DNA of 64,000 nucleotides, from assembly GCF_001424835.1 (NCBI RefSeq), contig NZ_LMCQ01000022.1:110604-174603 (forward strand), read 5' to 3'. The notes below the pieces were generated by a model. The model worked only from the letters and a program-made list of their open reading frames with translations. It was not told the origin of the DNA and ran no database searches. The DNA is from Variovorax sp. Root318D1 (GTDB lineage: Bacteria; Pseudomonadota; Gammaproteobacteria; Burkholderiales; Burkholderiaceae_C). Numbering within the stretch: position 1 is the first letter of the stretch; each line of letters begins with the position of its first letter. Positions 1-9,399 of the stretch are shown here, piece after piece. The position numbers were made by a program, and so were the translations under genes.

Positions 1-24
1 GGGGAGAGGGAGCGAGAGCCGCCC

Positions 25-1050
25 ATGAACCCCGCGGGCCGAGCCACCATCGCCGACGTCGCCAAGGTGGCAGGCGTTTCCAAGGCCACCGTCTCGCGTT
101 TTCTCAACCACCGCGACCGCCTCCTGAGCCGCGACATCGCGGCGCGCGTGGAGGCGGCCATCGCCAAGCTGGCTTACACGCCGAGCCCGATGGCGCAGGC
201 GCTGAGTCATGGGCGCTCGCGGCTCATCGGCCTGATCGTGGCGGACATCACCAACCCCTATTCGGTAGCGGTGCTGCGAGGGGCCGAGAAAGCTTGCCAG
301 GACGCCGGCTACCTCGTGATGCTGTTCAACCTGGGCAACGAGAGCGAACGCGAGCGCGAGGCCATCGATGCGCTCGCAGGCTACCAGGTCGATGGCTTCA
401 TCCTCAACACGCTGGGCCGGGGCAACAACGTGGTGGATGCGGTCACGCTGCACGGCAAGCCCGCGGTGCTGGTCGACCGGCGCCACGCCGGCATGCACAC
501 CGATTTCGTCTCGCTCGACAACGATTCGGCCATGCGCGACACCTGCGGCCACCTGGTCGACGGCGGCTATCGAGAGCTGCTCTACGTGACCGAGCCGCAG
601 AAGGGCGTGAGCTCGCGGCGTGAACGCACGGCCGCCTTCGGTGCCTGCGTGGCCGCGCACGAGCCGCGGGTAGCGGGCGAGGTGTTCGAGAGCGTGGAGG
701 GCGACAGCGATGCGCTGGACCAAGCCTTGCGCGCGTTGCGGCAGCGCGTCAAGCGAGGGCGCCGCGCCGCAGTGGTTGCAGGCAATGCGGTGGTCACGCT
801 GCGCATCGCGCAATCGATGGCACGGCTGGGTTGGCAATTCGGAAAAGACCTGGGCTTCGTCGGTTTCGACGATCCCGAATGGGCCTCGCTGATCGGCCCG
901 GGACTGAGCACCGTGGCGCAGCCGACCGACGCCATCGGCCGAGCGGCCGCTACGTGCCTGATCGAACGGTTGCAGGGGCTGGATGCAGCGCCGCGGCAAC
1001 TGCTGCTGCCGGGACAACTGGTGGTGCGGGGCTCGTCTCGGCCGGCATGA
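25..1050 (+). CDS. LacI-family transcriptional regulator
   Basis: This 341-residue protein has the LacI/GalR layout. The N-terminal helix-turn-helix lies at about residues 8-30 (TIADVAKVAGVSKATVSRFL). The hinge region follows to about residue 65, and a periplasmic-binding-protein-like effector domain begins at LIGLIVADITNPY. Such proteins bind palindromic operators as dimers and respond to a small ligand, usually a sugar. The ligand cannot be read from the sequence, and the genes it controls probably lie upstream of the window. The ATG at 25 follows a purine-rich stretch. The 3' end overlaps the convergent HNH-like gene by 101 bp. Family assignment is secure; specificity is unknown. Confidence 0.93.
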   Translation: MNPAGRATIADVAKVAGVSKATVSRFLNHRDRLLSRDIAARVEAAIAKLAYTPSPMAQALSHGRSRLIGLIVADITNPYSVAVLRGAEKACQDAGYLVMLFNLGNESEREREAIDALAGYQVDGFILNTLGRGNNVVDAVTLHGKPAVLVDRRHAGMHTDFVSLDNDSAMRDTCGHLVDGGYRELLYVTEPQKGVSSRRERTAAFGACVAAHEPRVAGEVFESVEGDSDALDQALRALRQRVKRGRRAAVVAGNAVVTLRIAQSMARLGWQFGKDLGFVGFDDPEWASLIGPGLSTVAQPTDAIGRAAATCLIERLQGLDAAPRQLLLPGQLVVRGSSRPA

Positions 1051-1333
1051 GGGGTTGATTCGTGACACGGGCGAGGGCAGCAGTCTCGACACGCTCTGCA
1101 ATCCAGCGCTGGAAACCGCGTTCGGCCTGCAGCTTGAACTCGTTGCGAGCCTGGTTGCAGATCGCGTGGGAGAGGCGGCGGTGCTTCTGCTTGCGCACGC
1201 CGCCCAGCGTCGAGTCGTTCAGGTGCTCGATGGTGGCCGACTCCGGCGCGCTGCGAGGCTCCGCAAAGTCCATTGGCAACCCGCACCAGTGGCAGTTGTT
1301 GCCGAAGGACGAGCGCAGGGCCTGCACGCTCAT
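950..1333 (-). CDS. Small HNH-type nuclease-like protein
   Basis: This 127-residue protein carries a zinc-binding HNH-like pattern: a CHWC knuckle, then an IEHL segment in place of the usual DH, then SHAICNQARN, which resembles the C-terminal His/Asn part of HNH domains. The expected second CxxC knuckle is reduced to a single Cys. The last 35 residues are Ala/Pro rich. The ATG at 1333 was chosen because the longer reading frame upstream lies inside the RidA-like gene and encodes an arginine-rich shadow. It sits 25 bp downstream of the RidA-like gene on the same strand, so the two are probably co-transcribed, and its last 101 bp run under the 3' end of the LacI-type gene. Nuclease activity is inference only; it could be a nucleic-acid binding protein. 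Confidence 0.72.
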   Translation of the reverse strand: MSVQALRSSFGNNCHWCGLPMDFAEPRSAPESATIEHLNDSTLGGVRKQKHRRLSHAICNQARNEFKLQAERGFQRWIAERVETAALARVTNQPLMPAETSPAPPVVPAAAVAAALHPAPATVRSGT

Positions 1334-1358
1334 GGTGTCGTCGCCTGTGCGGGAGCGC

Positions 1359-1817
1359 TCAGCCGACTTCCGCGACCAGGTCGATCTCGACACAGGCACC
1401 CAGCGGCACTTGCGCCACGCCGAACGCGCTGCGCGCATGCGAACCCTTTTCGGCGCCGAACACTTCGGCAAACAGCTCGCTCGCGCCGTTGGTCACCAGG
1501 TGCTGTTCAGTGAACGTGCCCACGGAGTTGACCAGGCTCATGACCTTGACGATGCGAGTGATCTTGTTCAAGTCGCCGACGGCCGCATGCAGCGTGCCCA
1601 GCAGGTCGATGGCAATGGCACGTGCGGCCTGTTTGCCTTCTTCGGTGCTGATGTTGGCGCCGAGCTGGCCGGTCCAGACCTTGCCGTCTTTCTTGGCAAT
1701 GTGGCCCGAGAGAAAAACGAGGTTGCCGGTGCGCACGAAGGGCACGTAGGCCGCTGCGGGGGCGGCGACCGGCGGCAGGGTGATGCCGAGGCTGGAAAGC
1801 TTGTCGTAAACGCTCAT
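1359..1817 (-). CDS. RidA/YjgF-family protein (YjgH-like)
   Basis: This 152-residue protein of the RidA superfamily shows the hallmarks of the YjgF fold: the FVRTGNLVFLSGHIAKKDGK strand-turn, the GKQAARAIAIDLLGTL helix, and the VEIDLVAEV C-terminal strand. RidA proteins form trimers; the archetype deaminates reactive enamine/imine intermediates made by PLP enzymes. The archetypal catalytic Arg near the C terminus (GARVEIE) is not obvious here, since the segment reads GACVEID, so this belongs to a subgroup whose activity may differ. Its ATG overlaps the stop of the upstream transglutaminase gene (ATGA, 1814-1817), which implies translational coupling to that operon. Confidence 0.88.
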   Translation of the reverse strand: MSVYDKLSSLGITLPPVAAPAAAYVPFVRTGNLVFLSGHIAKKDGKVWTGQLGANISTEEGKQAARAIAIDLLGTLHAAVGDLNKITRIVKVMSLVNSVGTFTEQHLVTNGASELFAEVFGAEKGSHARSAFGVAQVPLGACVEIDLVAEVG

Positions 1818-2794
1818 TGGAAGTCCTTGTCCGAGGGTTGCGATTGGATGTGCGATTGTGACTGCGCCGCCTCCGCGGCCTGCGTCCGCAATTCTTCGAT
1901 CGGCCGCACCGTCACGCCCACCTTGAGTGTGTGGCGCGCGCCGCCGTGCAGCACACCGCGCATGGGCGAGACGTCGGAATAGTCGCGGCCGATGGCGAGC
2001 GCCACATAGTCTTCGCCGGGCTGGCGGCCGTTGGTGGGATCGAATTCGGCCCAGCCGCCGGCACTGTCCGGGCCCTCGTCTTCGCTTGGCAGGTACACCG
2101 AAACCCAGGCGTGCGAGGCATCGGCGCCCACCAGTCGCGGCCGGCCCGGCGGCGGCTGGGTGAGCAGGTAGCCGCTCACGTAGCGCGCCGGCAGGCCCAT
2201 CGCCCGGAAGCAGGCGATCATGATGTGCGCGAAGTCCTGGCACACGCCCTTGCGCTGCGCCAGGGCCTCCACCGCGGGCGTGTTGATCTCGGTGCTGTCG
2301 GCGTCGTAGGCGAAGTCGCGGTACATGCGCTCGGTGAGGTCCATGGCCACGTCGAAGGTTGGCCGCTCGGGCGCGAAACTCGCGCGCGCATAGGCCGCGA
2401 AGTCGCCGTGGCGCGGCACGTAGGGCGACGGAAAAACGAACTCCGAGGCTGGATCGAAGGTGGCGTCCTTGCGATAGCGGAAGCGCTCGCGCACGGTCTC
2501 CCAGGGCATGTCGAGAGCAATGCCCGCGGCCAGCAGGGGCGTCGACGTTTCAACCACGCTTTCGGCCGTGACGACGAGGCTGTCGTGCGTGGATTCGAGT
2601 GCGAAGAACGCGCGCGTGTTGCCGTAGACATCGGGCTGCTCGCTGCGCTGCGCGGGCTGCGGTTCGATGGCGAGCTTGTGGCTCACGAGCCGCTGCGAGT
2701 CGGTGGCCAGCGGCCTCAGGTGGGCCAGGTGCTGCGCCGTTTCGACCGGGGGCGAATACTCATAGCGGGTTTCGTGCGTGACGTGAAGGAGCAT
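1814..2794 (-). CDS. Transglutaminase-like cysteine protein, predicted peptide modification operon
   Basis: This 326-residue protein has the bacterial transglutaminase N-terminal domain (about 1-80, starting MLLHVTHETRYEYSPPV) followed by a transglutaminase core. The predicted triad is C185 in KGVCQDF, H228 in DASHAW and D252 in WAEFDPTNG. The ATG at 2794 is preferred over a possible start 10 codons upstream because an AAAGAG ribosome site lies about 7 bases before it and homologues start with this segment. In bacteria such proteins co-occur with circularly permuted ATP-grasp and alpha-E proteins, a set predicted to make or process a peptide-like product. Here it is the third gene of that operon and is coupled to the RidA-like gene by an ATGA overlap. 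It has no evident signal peptide, so it is probably cytoplasmic. Confidence 0.9.
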   Translation of the reverse strand: MLLHVTHETRYEYSPPVETAQHLAHLRPLATDSQRLVSHKLAIEPQPAQRSEQPDVYGNTRAFFALESTHDSLVVTAESVVETSTPLLAAGIALDMPWETVRERFRYRKDATFDPASEFVFPSPYVPRHGDFAAYARASFAPERPTFDVAMDLTERMYRDFAYDADSTEINTPAVEALAQRKGVCQDFAHIMIACFRAMGLPARYVSGYLLTQPPPGRPRLVGADASHAWVSVYLPSEDEGPDSAGGWAEFDPTNGRQPGEDYVALAIGRDYSDVSPMRGVLHGGARHTLKVGVTVRPIEELRTQAAEAAQSQSHIQSQPSDKDFQ

Positions 2795-2842
2795 GAAATT
2801 TCTCTTTGGCTGCTTCGGTTGCAACCTCGCGGGGGCGCGTTA

Positions 2843-5635
2843 TCAGGCCCCGACGGAGCGCAGCGATTCCGAGGTGAGCGTGAAGTAGCGCGTCCCGATG
2901 GCGTCGGACACATGGTAGGCCGCCGTCTCGCAATTTGCCAGAAGTTCAAGCAGCGCGGGATAGTTTGCCTCGGTTCCCGCGGCGCAGAGATGCTCGAGAG
3001 TCCAGCTGGCCGGATCGGGCAGTTCGTATGACAGCGCGGTGAGCTTGCCCGGCGCACTGCCGGCCAGCCGCGCAATGCGCCCGCGCAGCGTTTGCGTGAC
3101 CCATGCGAGGGAGCGCGGATTCTCGGCGTCGAGCACCAGCAGGTCGACCAGCGTAGCCACGTCGCGCCGCTGCTGGTAGCGGGCGTGAAAGGTGATGGTG
3201 CTGTCGAATAGCGCCACCATGGCCTCGAACCCGCTCACTTCATGCACCGCACCGTTCTCGAAACCGGCTTCGAGCGCGCTGGCAAGAAAGCCCAGCCGCT
3301 CGATGTGGCGGCCGATCGACAGCAGGCGCCAGGCGTCGTCGCGCGTCATGCGGTCGGTCTGCGCGCCGGTCATGGCAGCCAGCGCGGTGCTGGCGGATTC
3401 GAGCGCGCGCAGCGCAGCGCCGGTGGCAAAGCTGCCTTCGCCGGCCTGCTCGGCTGCGCGCCGCAGAAACTCGGCTTCGGCGCGCACGATCTGGTTCCAG
3501 TTGTCCTGCGACAGCCGCTCGCGTACTGCGGCGGCCGCCTGCCGGATGCAGCGCAGGCTGAAGCCGACGCTGCCGCCGCGCTCGACATCGCCGAGCTCGG
3601 CGATCAGCGCGCGCTCGAACACACGGCGCGACTGCGGCGCGCTGGGCACTTCGGCCGGCACCAGCGCATTGCGCAGCGCCATGTGGTGCAGCCAGTCGAG
3701 CAGCGGCCGCGACGACTGGTCTTCGCTGCCCAGCAGGTTGAGCGTGAGGCGCGCGAGGCGTACTGCGTTTTCCGCGCGCTCGGTGTAGCGGCCGAGCCAG
3801 AACATGTTCTCGGCCGCGCGGCTGGTCACGGGCGCACGGTGCCGCGCAAGCGAGGCGGGCGTGGCATGCGGCTGCAGCAGCGTGGTGCGGTCGACCTCGC
3901 CGTGCGTCTGCACCCACACGTCGGCGCTGCTGCCGCCGCGCTGCATGGAGGCGATTTGCGCGTCGCGCCCCGCGAGCCGTGCCAGCCCGCCAGGCAGCAC
4001 GCGCCAGGACTGCGCGCCGTCGCTCACCGCGAAGACGCGCAGCAGCACTGCGCGCGGCGCGATATGGCCCGGGCCCATGTCGCTGGCCCAGGTGGGCATC
4101 TGCGACAGCGGCAGATAGCTCTGGATCGTGTGGGCTTCGCCCTCGCGCACGATGCGGCCGGCCCATTCGTCGAGCTGGCGCCGGCTCAACCGGCTGCCCA
4201 GCACCGCGTCGAAGCTGGTCTGCCCGTCGGAGCCGGGGTAGGTGGGCTTGATGGCGCAATCGCCGAGCTGCGGCAGCACCGCTTCGAGCGCTGCGCGCTC
4301 GCCGCACCACCAGGTCGGCAACGCCGGCAGCTTGAGCTTTTCGCCGATGAGGCGGCGCGCGAGGCCGGGCAGGAAGCCCAGCAGCGCGGGCGATTCGAGA
4401 AACGCCGAGCCCGGCATGTTGGCCACCAGCACGTTGCCGGCGCGAATGGCCTGCAGCAGGCCCGGCACGCCGAGCGTGGAATCGGGACGCAGTTCGAGCG
4501 GATCGAGGAACTGGTCGTCCAGCCGCTTGATGAGCCCGTGCACCGGCCGCAGTCCTTGCAAGGTCTTGAGATAGAGCCGCTGGTCGCGTACGGTGAGGTC
4601 GCTGCCCTCGACAAGCGTCACGCCCAGGTAGCGTGCGAGGTACGCGTGCTCGAAGTAGGTCTCGTTGTAGGGGCCGGGCGTCAGCAGCGCGATGTGCGGG
4701 GGTGAGCCGGCCGGGCACATGTGTTGCAGGCCGTCCATCATGGCGCTGTAGGTGGCGGCCAGGCGCTGCACTTGCAGCGCCTCGAAGGCCTGCGGAAACT
4801 GGCGCGCAATGGCCAGCCGGTTCTCCAGCAGGTAGCCCAGCCCCGACGGCGCCTGGGTGCGCTGCGATACCACCCACCAGTTGCCGTCGGGACCGCGGGC
4901 GAGGTCGAAGGCCGCAATGTGCAGCCATGTGTCGCCCGGCGGCTTCACGCCGTGAAGGGCGCGCAGGTAACCGGGATGGCCGCGCACCAGCGCCGCGGGC
5001 AGCAGGCCTTCGGCCAGCAACTGCTGCGGACCGTAGACGTCGGCCATCACGCGATCGAGCACGCGCACGCGCTGAAGAACGCCGGTTTCGATCTGGCTCC
5101 AGCTCTCGGGCGAGACGATCAGCGGAAACAGGTCGAGCGACCAGGGACGCTGCGGCCCGTTGGCGTCGGCATAGACGTTGTAGGTGACGCCGTTGTCCCG
5201 GATCTGCCGCTCCAGGCTGACCGCGCGCCTTGGCAGGTCGCCGAAGCCACCCTGGCCGAGCTGGTCGAAGAAGGCGTTCCAGGCGGGCGTGAGGGGCGGC
5301 TTTTCGCTGGAGGGCTGTGGTTGCTGGGCAGCCGGAGCCGGCATTTGCGTTGGCGTTTGCGTCTGGCCCTGGGTCTGCGTCTGCGTCTGCGTCTGGAATT
5401 GGGCCTGCGTACCCGGCACCGCCACCGGGCGCTCCGCCGCGGCGTCGTAGAGCAAAGGCGCCATCGGCGCCATCGGCGGCATGCCCACGACAGGCCGCGC
5501 CGGCGCCGCGGGCGTGGCCTCGCCGCGCAGCTCGTCGAAGTGGCCGGGCAGGGCGGCCGGGGCGAGCGCCGACGCCAGGGCGGCTGGATATTCCAGCGCC
5601 TGGGCGTCGAACAGGGATTCGTTCAAAGGTTCCAC
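2843..5635 (-). CDS. Fused circularly permuted ATP-grasp / alpha-E protein
   Basis: This 930-residue fusion joins a circularly permuted ATP-grasp (DUF404/DUF407) domain, about residues 115-590, to an alpha-E (DUF403) helical domain, about 605-920. The alpha-E start is clear at AENMFWLGRYTERAEN, near residue 610. In most genomes, and in the second set in this window at 11957-14452, the two domains are separate proteins. ATP-grasp enzymes ligate a carboxylate to an amine using ATP; for this family the substrate is unproven and a peptide is the published prediction. The segment at about residues 41-112 is low complexity, with a run of Gln-Thr dipeptides around 80-96, placed between the conserved FDELR motif and the rest of the ATP-grasp domain. 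The upstream DUF2126 gene is 85 bp away on the same strand, so they are likely one operon. Confidence 0.92.
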   Translation of the reverse strand: MEPLNESLFDAQALEYPAALASALAPAALPGHFDELRGEATPAAPARPVVGMPPMAPMAPLLYDAAAERPVAVPGTQAQFQTQTQTQTQGQTQTPTQMPAPAAQQPQPSSEKPPLTPAWNAFFDQLGQGGFGDLPRRAVSLERQIRDNGVTYNVYADANGPQRPWSLDLFPLIVSPESWSQIETGVLQRVRVLDRVMADVYGPQQLLAEGLLPAALVRGHPGYLRALHGVKPPGDTWLHIAAFDLARGPDGNWWVVSQRTQAPSGLGYLLENRLAIARQFPQAFEALQVQRLAATYSAMMDGLQHMCPAGSPPHIALLTPGPYNETYFEHAYLARYLGVTLVEGSDLTVRDQRLYLKTLQGLRPVHGLIKRLDDQFLDPLELRPDSTLGVPGLLQAIRAGNVLVANMPGSAFLESPALLGFLPGLARRLIGEKLKLPALPTWWCGERAALEAVLPQLGDCAIKPTYPGSDGQTSFDAVLGSRLSRRQLDEWAGRIVREGEAHTIQSYLPLSQMPTWASDMGPGHIAPRAVLLRVFAVSDGAQSWRVLPGGLARLAGRDAQIASMQRGGSSADVWVQTHGEVDRTTLLQPHATPASLARHRAPVTSRAAENMFWLGRYTERAENAVRLARLTLNLLGSEDQSSRPLLDWLHHMALRNALVPAEVPSAPQSRRVFERALIAELGDVERGGSVGFSLRCIRQAAAAVRERLSQDNWNQIVRAEAEFLRRAAEQAGEGSFATGAALRALESASTALAAMTGAQTDRMTRDDAWRLLSIGRHIERLGFLASALEAGFENGAVHEVSGFEAMVALFDSTITFHARYQQRRDVATLVDLLVLDAENPRSLAWVTQTLRGRIARLAGSAPGKLTALSYELPDPASWTLEHLCAAGTEANYPALLELLANCETAAYHVSDAIGTRYFTLTSESLRSVGA

Positions 5636-5720
5636 AGGATGTGGATTGTCACATTGCCGTCACGGGTCGGGTGACGGGCAATGTGCCAAATGTCCCTTTG
5701 CGCCCTTTTAATGCCAGTGC

Positions 5721-8700
5721 TCAGCGCCGCAAGTCCAGCGTGAACGGGAATTCGCGGCTGCCCGCGAGCTCGATGGTGGCCGGCGGCGTGCGCATCAGGC
5801 CGGGCGTATGGCCCATCTCGGTGAAGCGCGACATGCGTCGGCTTTCCGCTTCGTAGGCATTGACCGGGAAGGTATCGTAGTTGCGCCCGCCCGGGTGGGC
5901 GACGAAATACTGGCAGCCGCCGAGCGAGCGCTTCATCCAGGTGTCGACGATGTCGAAGGTCAGCGGCGCATGCGCGTCGATGCTCGGATGCAGCGCTGAA
6001 GGCGGGTTCCATGCCTTGTAGCGCACGCCTGCGACAAACTCGCCCACGGTGCCGGTGGGCTGCAGCGGCAGCACCTTGCCGTTGACGGTGATCACGTGGC
6101 GGCTCTCGTTCAGGCCGGTCACGCGCACCTCGATGCGTTCGAGCGACGAGTCGACATAGCGCACCGTGCCGCCGGCCGAGCCTTCCTCGCCCATCACATG
6201 CCAGGGTTCGAGCGCGTTGCGCAGCGAGAGCTCCACGCCCATGGCCCGCACCTGGCCCACCAGCGGAAAGCGGAACTCGAAATGCGGCGCGAACCAATCG
6301 ATGTCGAACCCGAAGCCGGCTTGGCGCATCTCGCTGATCACGTCGTCGAAGTCCATCTTGACGAAGGTGGGCAGCAGGAAGCGGTCGTGCAGCTCGGTGC
6401 CCCATCGGGTGACGGGGGCTTTGTACGGGTCGTCCCAGAAACGCGCCACCAGCGCGCGGATGAGCAACTGCTGCGCAATGCTCATGCGCGCGTGCGGCGG
6501 CATCTCGAAGGCGCGCAATTCCAGGAGGCCCAGGCGGCCGGTGCTGGAGTCGGGCGAATAGAGCTTGTCGATGCAGAACTCGCTGCGGTGCGTGTTGCCC
6601 GACACGTCGATCAGGATGTTGCGCAGCGTGCGGTCGACCAGCCACGCCGGCATGTTCTGGCCATAGATCTCGCGGTTCTTCGCGATTTCCTGCAGGGCGA
6701 TTTCGAGCTCGTAGACCTGGTCGTTGCGCGCCTCATCCACGCGCGGCGCCTGGCTGGTCGGGCCAATGAACATGCCCGAGAACAGGTAGCTCAGCGACGG
6801 ATGGTTGTGCCAGTAGAGCAAGAGGCTCGCAAGCAGCTCGGGCCGGCGCAGGAACGGGCTGTCCGCAGGCGTGGCGCCGCCCATCACGAAGTGGTTGCCG
6901 CCGCCGGTGCCGGTGTGGCGCCCGTCGGTCATGAACTTCTCGGCCGAGAGGCGGGTTTCGAACGCAGCGTTGTAGAGAAACTCGGTGTGGTCGACCAGTT
7001 CCTTCCAGCTGTGGGCCGGGTGGATGTTGACTTCGATCACCCCCGGATCGGGAGTGACGGCCAGCATCTTCAGGCGCGGGTCGCGCGGCGGCGGGTAGCC
7101 TTCCATCACGATGCGCATGCCCAGCTGCTGCGCCGTGGCCTCGACAGCCGCGACGAGGTCCAAGTAATCTTCCAGGCGCGCGAGCGGCGGCATGAAGACG
7201 TAGAGCACGCCCGAGGCGCTGCCCTTTTTCTCGGCCGTGGGGCCGTTGGCGCGCCGTGGGTCGCGCACTTCGACGCACAGCGCCGTGCGCGTGACCCAAT
7301 GGGCCGATTCGCCGCGCAGGGGCTGGCGCGCGGCCGGAGCTGCGGAGCGATCGGCTGCTTCGGCCGGTGTCTTGCCTTCGCCTGCCGCTGCATCGCCAGC
7401 GGCGGTTCCACGGCCGCCCGGAGCCTGCATGCGCAGCGCCGCTGGCACCACGGGCGGCGCCCCGAATTCATAGGGCACGGTGCCGAGGTCGGCGCCCATG
7501 GCTCCGCTCGCGGGCACGGCATACCGCGCACGGTAGTCGGACGAACTCGGCAGGGCTGCGCGCGGCGCGGTCGGGTCGCGCTCGACCAGGTAGGGGTAGT
7601 CGCCCTTGCTGGCCCATGGCTGCGAATCGAGCGGCAGGCGATAGCCCATGGGCGAGTCGCCCGGGATCAGGTAGAGCCGGTCGTCGCGCAGGAACCAGGG
7701 GCCGGTTTTCCAGCCCGGGCCTTCGAGCGCCGGTGCGTCGACATCGGCATTGGCCGGTTCGAGCGGCAGCATGTAGCCAATGACGGCATCGAGCTTTTGC
7801 GTGAACACGCGGCGCAGGCGAACCCGCTCGAGCTCGTCGTCGAGCTTCGATTCGAAGGGGTCGACGTTGACCGGCAGCCGGCGTTCGCGCCAGAGGTAGT
7901 AATAAACGTCTTCGTAGCCAGCCTGCACGTAGCGCTCGGTGATGCCGAGCTTGTGTGCCAGCACGGTGGTGAAGCGGCGTGCGTCTTCGCTCGTGTAGTG
8001 CGTGGGTACGCGCTCGTCGGCAAAGAGCTCGGCGTCGTGCCAGAGCGTCTGGCCGTCGGCGCGCCAGAAGATAGAAAGCGCCCAGCGCGGCAGCTGCTCG
8101 CCTGGATACCACTTGCCCTGGCCGAAGTGAAGGAAACCGCCATGGCCGTATTCGGCGCGCAGCTTGTGGACGAGTTCGGTGGCATAGCCGCGCTTGGTGG
8201 GGCCGAGCGCATCGGTGTTCCACTCGGGCGCGTCGCGGTCGCTGGTGGCCACGTAGGTGGGCTCGCCGCCCATCGTGAGCCGCACGTCGCCGGCCGTGAG
8301 GCGCGCATCGACCGCGTCGCCGAGCGCCAGCACCTCGGCCCACTGCTCTTCGGTGTAGGGCTTGGTCACGCGCGGCGATTCGTAGATGCGCGTGACCTTC
8401 ATTTCATGGCCGAAATCGACCTCGGCTTCATCGACGCCGCCTTCGATGGGCGCGGCGCTCGAAGGCGTGGGCGTGCAGGCGAGCGGGATGTGGCCCTCGC
8501 CGGCCAGCAGGCCCGACGTGGCATCGAGCCCGACCCATCCCGCGCCCGGCAGGAACACTTCGCACCAGGCGTGCAGATCGGTGAAGTCGACCGTGGTGCC
8601 GCTCGGGCCGTCGAGCGCCTTCACGTCCGGCGTGAGCTGGATCAGGTAGCCCGAGACGAAGCGTGCCGCCAGGCCGCAATGGCGCAGTAGCTGAACCAGC

Positions 8701-9257
8701 AGCCAGCCCGAATCGCGGCACGAGCCGCTGCCGTTGGTGAGCGTTTCTTCCGGCGTCTGCACGCCGGGCTCCATGCGGATCAGGTAGTTGACGTCTTGCT
8801 GGACTTGCTGGTTGAGGCCGACCAGGAAGTCGATGGTGCGCTGTTCCTTGCGCTCGATCTTGTCGAGGTAGGCCGACAGCAGCGGTGTGGGCTCCTCGGT
8901 GACGAGGTAGGGCGCGAGCTCCTCGGCCTGCGAGGCGGTGTACTTGAACGGAAAGTTCTCGGCCTGCGGTTCGAGAAAAAAGTCGAACGGGTTGTAGACC
9001 GCCATCTCGACCACGAGGTCGACCGTGACCTTGAACTCACGCGTCTTTTCGGGAAACACGAGCCGCGCCTGGTAGTTGGCGAACGGGTCCTGCATCCAGT
9101 TGACGAAGTGATCGGCCGGCTCGACCTGCAGCGAATACGAAATGACCTTGCTGCGGCAATGCGGCGCGGGCCGCAGGCGCACGACCTGTGGGCCCAACTG
9201 CACGAGGCGGTCGTATTTGTAATGGGTGACGTGGTGGAGTGCGGCGTGAATGGACAT
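5721..9257 (-). CDS. Large transglutaminase-like / DUF2126 protein
   Basis: This 1178-residue protein has an N-terminal transglutaminase domain with triad candidates C180 (NGSGSCRDSGW), H229 (LHAWCEVFLP) and D245 (GLDATSG), then a very large DUF2126 region to the C terminus. The DUF2126 part contains the TMGGEPTYV motif near residue 330. A linker of about 50 Ala/Gly/Pro-rich residues interrupts it near residue 605. The family normally sits beside circularly permuted ATP-grasp and alpha-E genes, as here, and the set is predicted to build or cross-link a peptide. This is probably the first gene of the minus-strand operon that runs through the ATP-grasp/alpha-E fusion, the second transglutaminase, RidA and HNH-like genes. 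The ATG at 9257 gives the conserved family start MSIHAALHHVTHYKYDR. Confidence 0.93.
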   Translation of the reverse strand: MSIHAALHHVTHYKYDRLVQLGPQVVRLRPAPHCRSKVISYSLQVEPADHFVNWMQDPFANYQARLVFPEKTREFKVTVDLVVEMAVYNPFDFFLEPQAENFPFKYTASQAEELAPYLVTEEPTPLLSAYLDKIERKEQRTIDFLVGLNQQVQQDVNYLIRMEPGVQTPEETLTNGSGSCRDSGWLLVQLLRHCGLAARFVSGYLIQLTPDVKALDGPSGTTVDFTDLHAWCEVFLPGAGWVGLDATSGLLAGEGHIPLACTPTPSSAAPIEGGVDEAEVDFGHEMKVTRIYESPRVTKPYTEEQWAEVLALGDAVDARLTAGDVRLTMGGEPTYVATSDRDAPEWNTDALGPTKRGYATELVHKLRAEYGHGGFLHFGQGKWYPGEQLPRWALSIFWRADGQTLWHDAELFADERVPTHYTSEDARRFTTVLAHKLGITERYVQAGYEDVYYYLWRERRLPVNVDPFESKLDDELERVRLRRVFTQKLDAVIGYMLPLEPANADVDAPALEGPGWKTGPWFLRDDRLYLIPGDSPMGYRLPLDSQPWASKGDYPYLVERDPTAPRAALPSSSDYRARYAVPASGAMGADLGTVPYEFGAPPVVPAALRMQAPGGRGTAAGDAAAGEGKTPAEAADRSAAPAARQPLRGESAHWVTRTALCVEVRDPRRANGPTAEKKGSASGVLYVFMPPLARLEDYLDLVAAVEATAQQLGMRIVMEGYPPPRDPRLKMLAVTPDPGVIEVNIHPAHSWKELVDHTEFLYNAAFETRLSAEKFMTDGRHTGTGGGNHFVMGGATPADSPFLRRPELLASLLLYWHNHPSLSYLFSGMFIGPTSQAPRVDEARNDQVYELEIALQEIAKNREIYGQNMPAWLVDRTLRNILIDVSGNTHRSEFCIDKLYSPDSSTGRLGLLELRAFEMPPHARMSIAQQLLIRALVARFWDDPYKAPVTRWGTELHDRFLLPTFVKMDFDDVISEMRQAGFGFDIDWFAPHFEFRFPLVGQVRAMGVELSLRNALEPWHVMGEEGSAGGTVRYVDSSLERIEVRVTGLNESRHVITVNGKVLPLQPTGTVGEFVAGVRYKAWNPPSALHPSIDAHAPLTFDIVDTWMKRSLGGCQYFVAHPGGRNYDTFPVNAYEAESRRMSRFTEMGHTPGLMRTPPATIELAGSREFPFTLDLRR

Positions 9258-9297
9258 GCGTTTTGTGTGCAGTACTGCGAGATTGCATCGAAAAGAT

Positions 9298-9319
9298 GTC
9301 TCTTGTGAGACGCATACTA
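9298..9319. promoter_or_regulatory. Divergent control region between DUF2126 gene and comEC
   Basis: The 142 bp between the two divergent genes hold a small perfect inverted repeat, GTCTC-TTGT-GAGAC at 9298-9311. Directly next to it on the minus strand is a TAGTAT hexamer (9314-9319) that could be a -10 element for the DUF2126 operon. No good -35 was found at the right distance. This is a suggestion only. Confidence 0.3.
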
Positions 9320-9399
9320 GCCGAGAAGCAAAGCAATTAACGCGCCATTGAGCGTGGGCCTGGGAGGGTTTGCATCATGTGTTCCGGAGTTTGCCGTTG

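Noticed and set aside
6096..8690. Open frame of 864 codons on the plus strand opposite the DUF2126 gene
   Set aside because: Shadow of a clear 1178-residue family protein on the minus strand.
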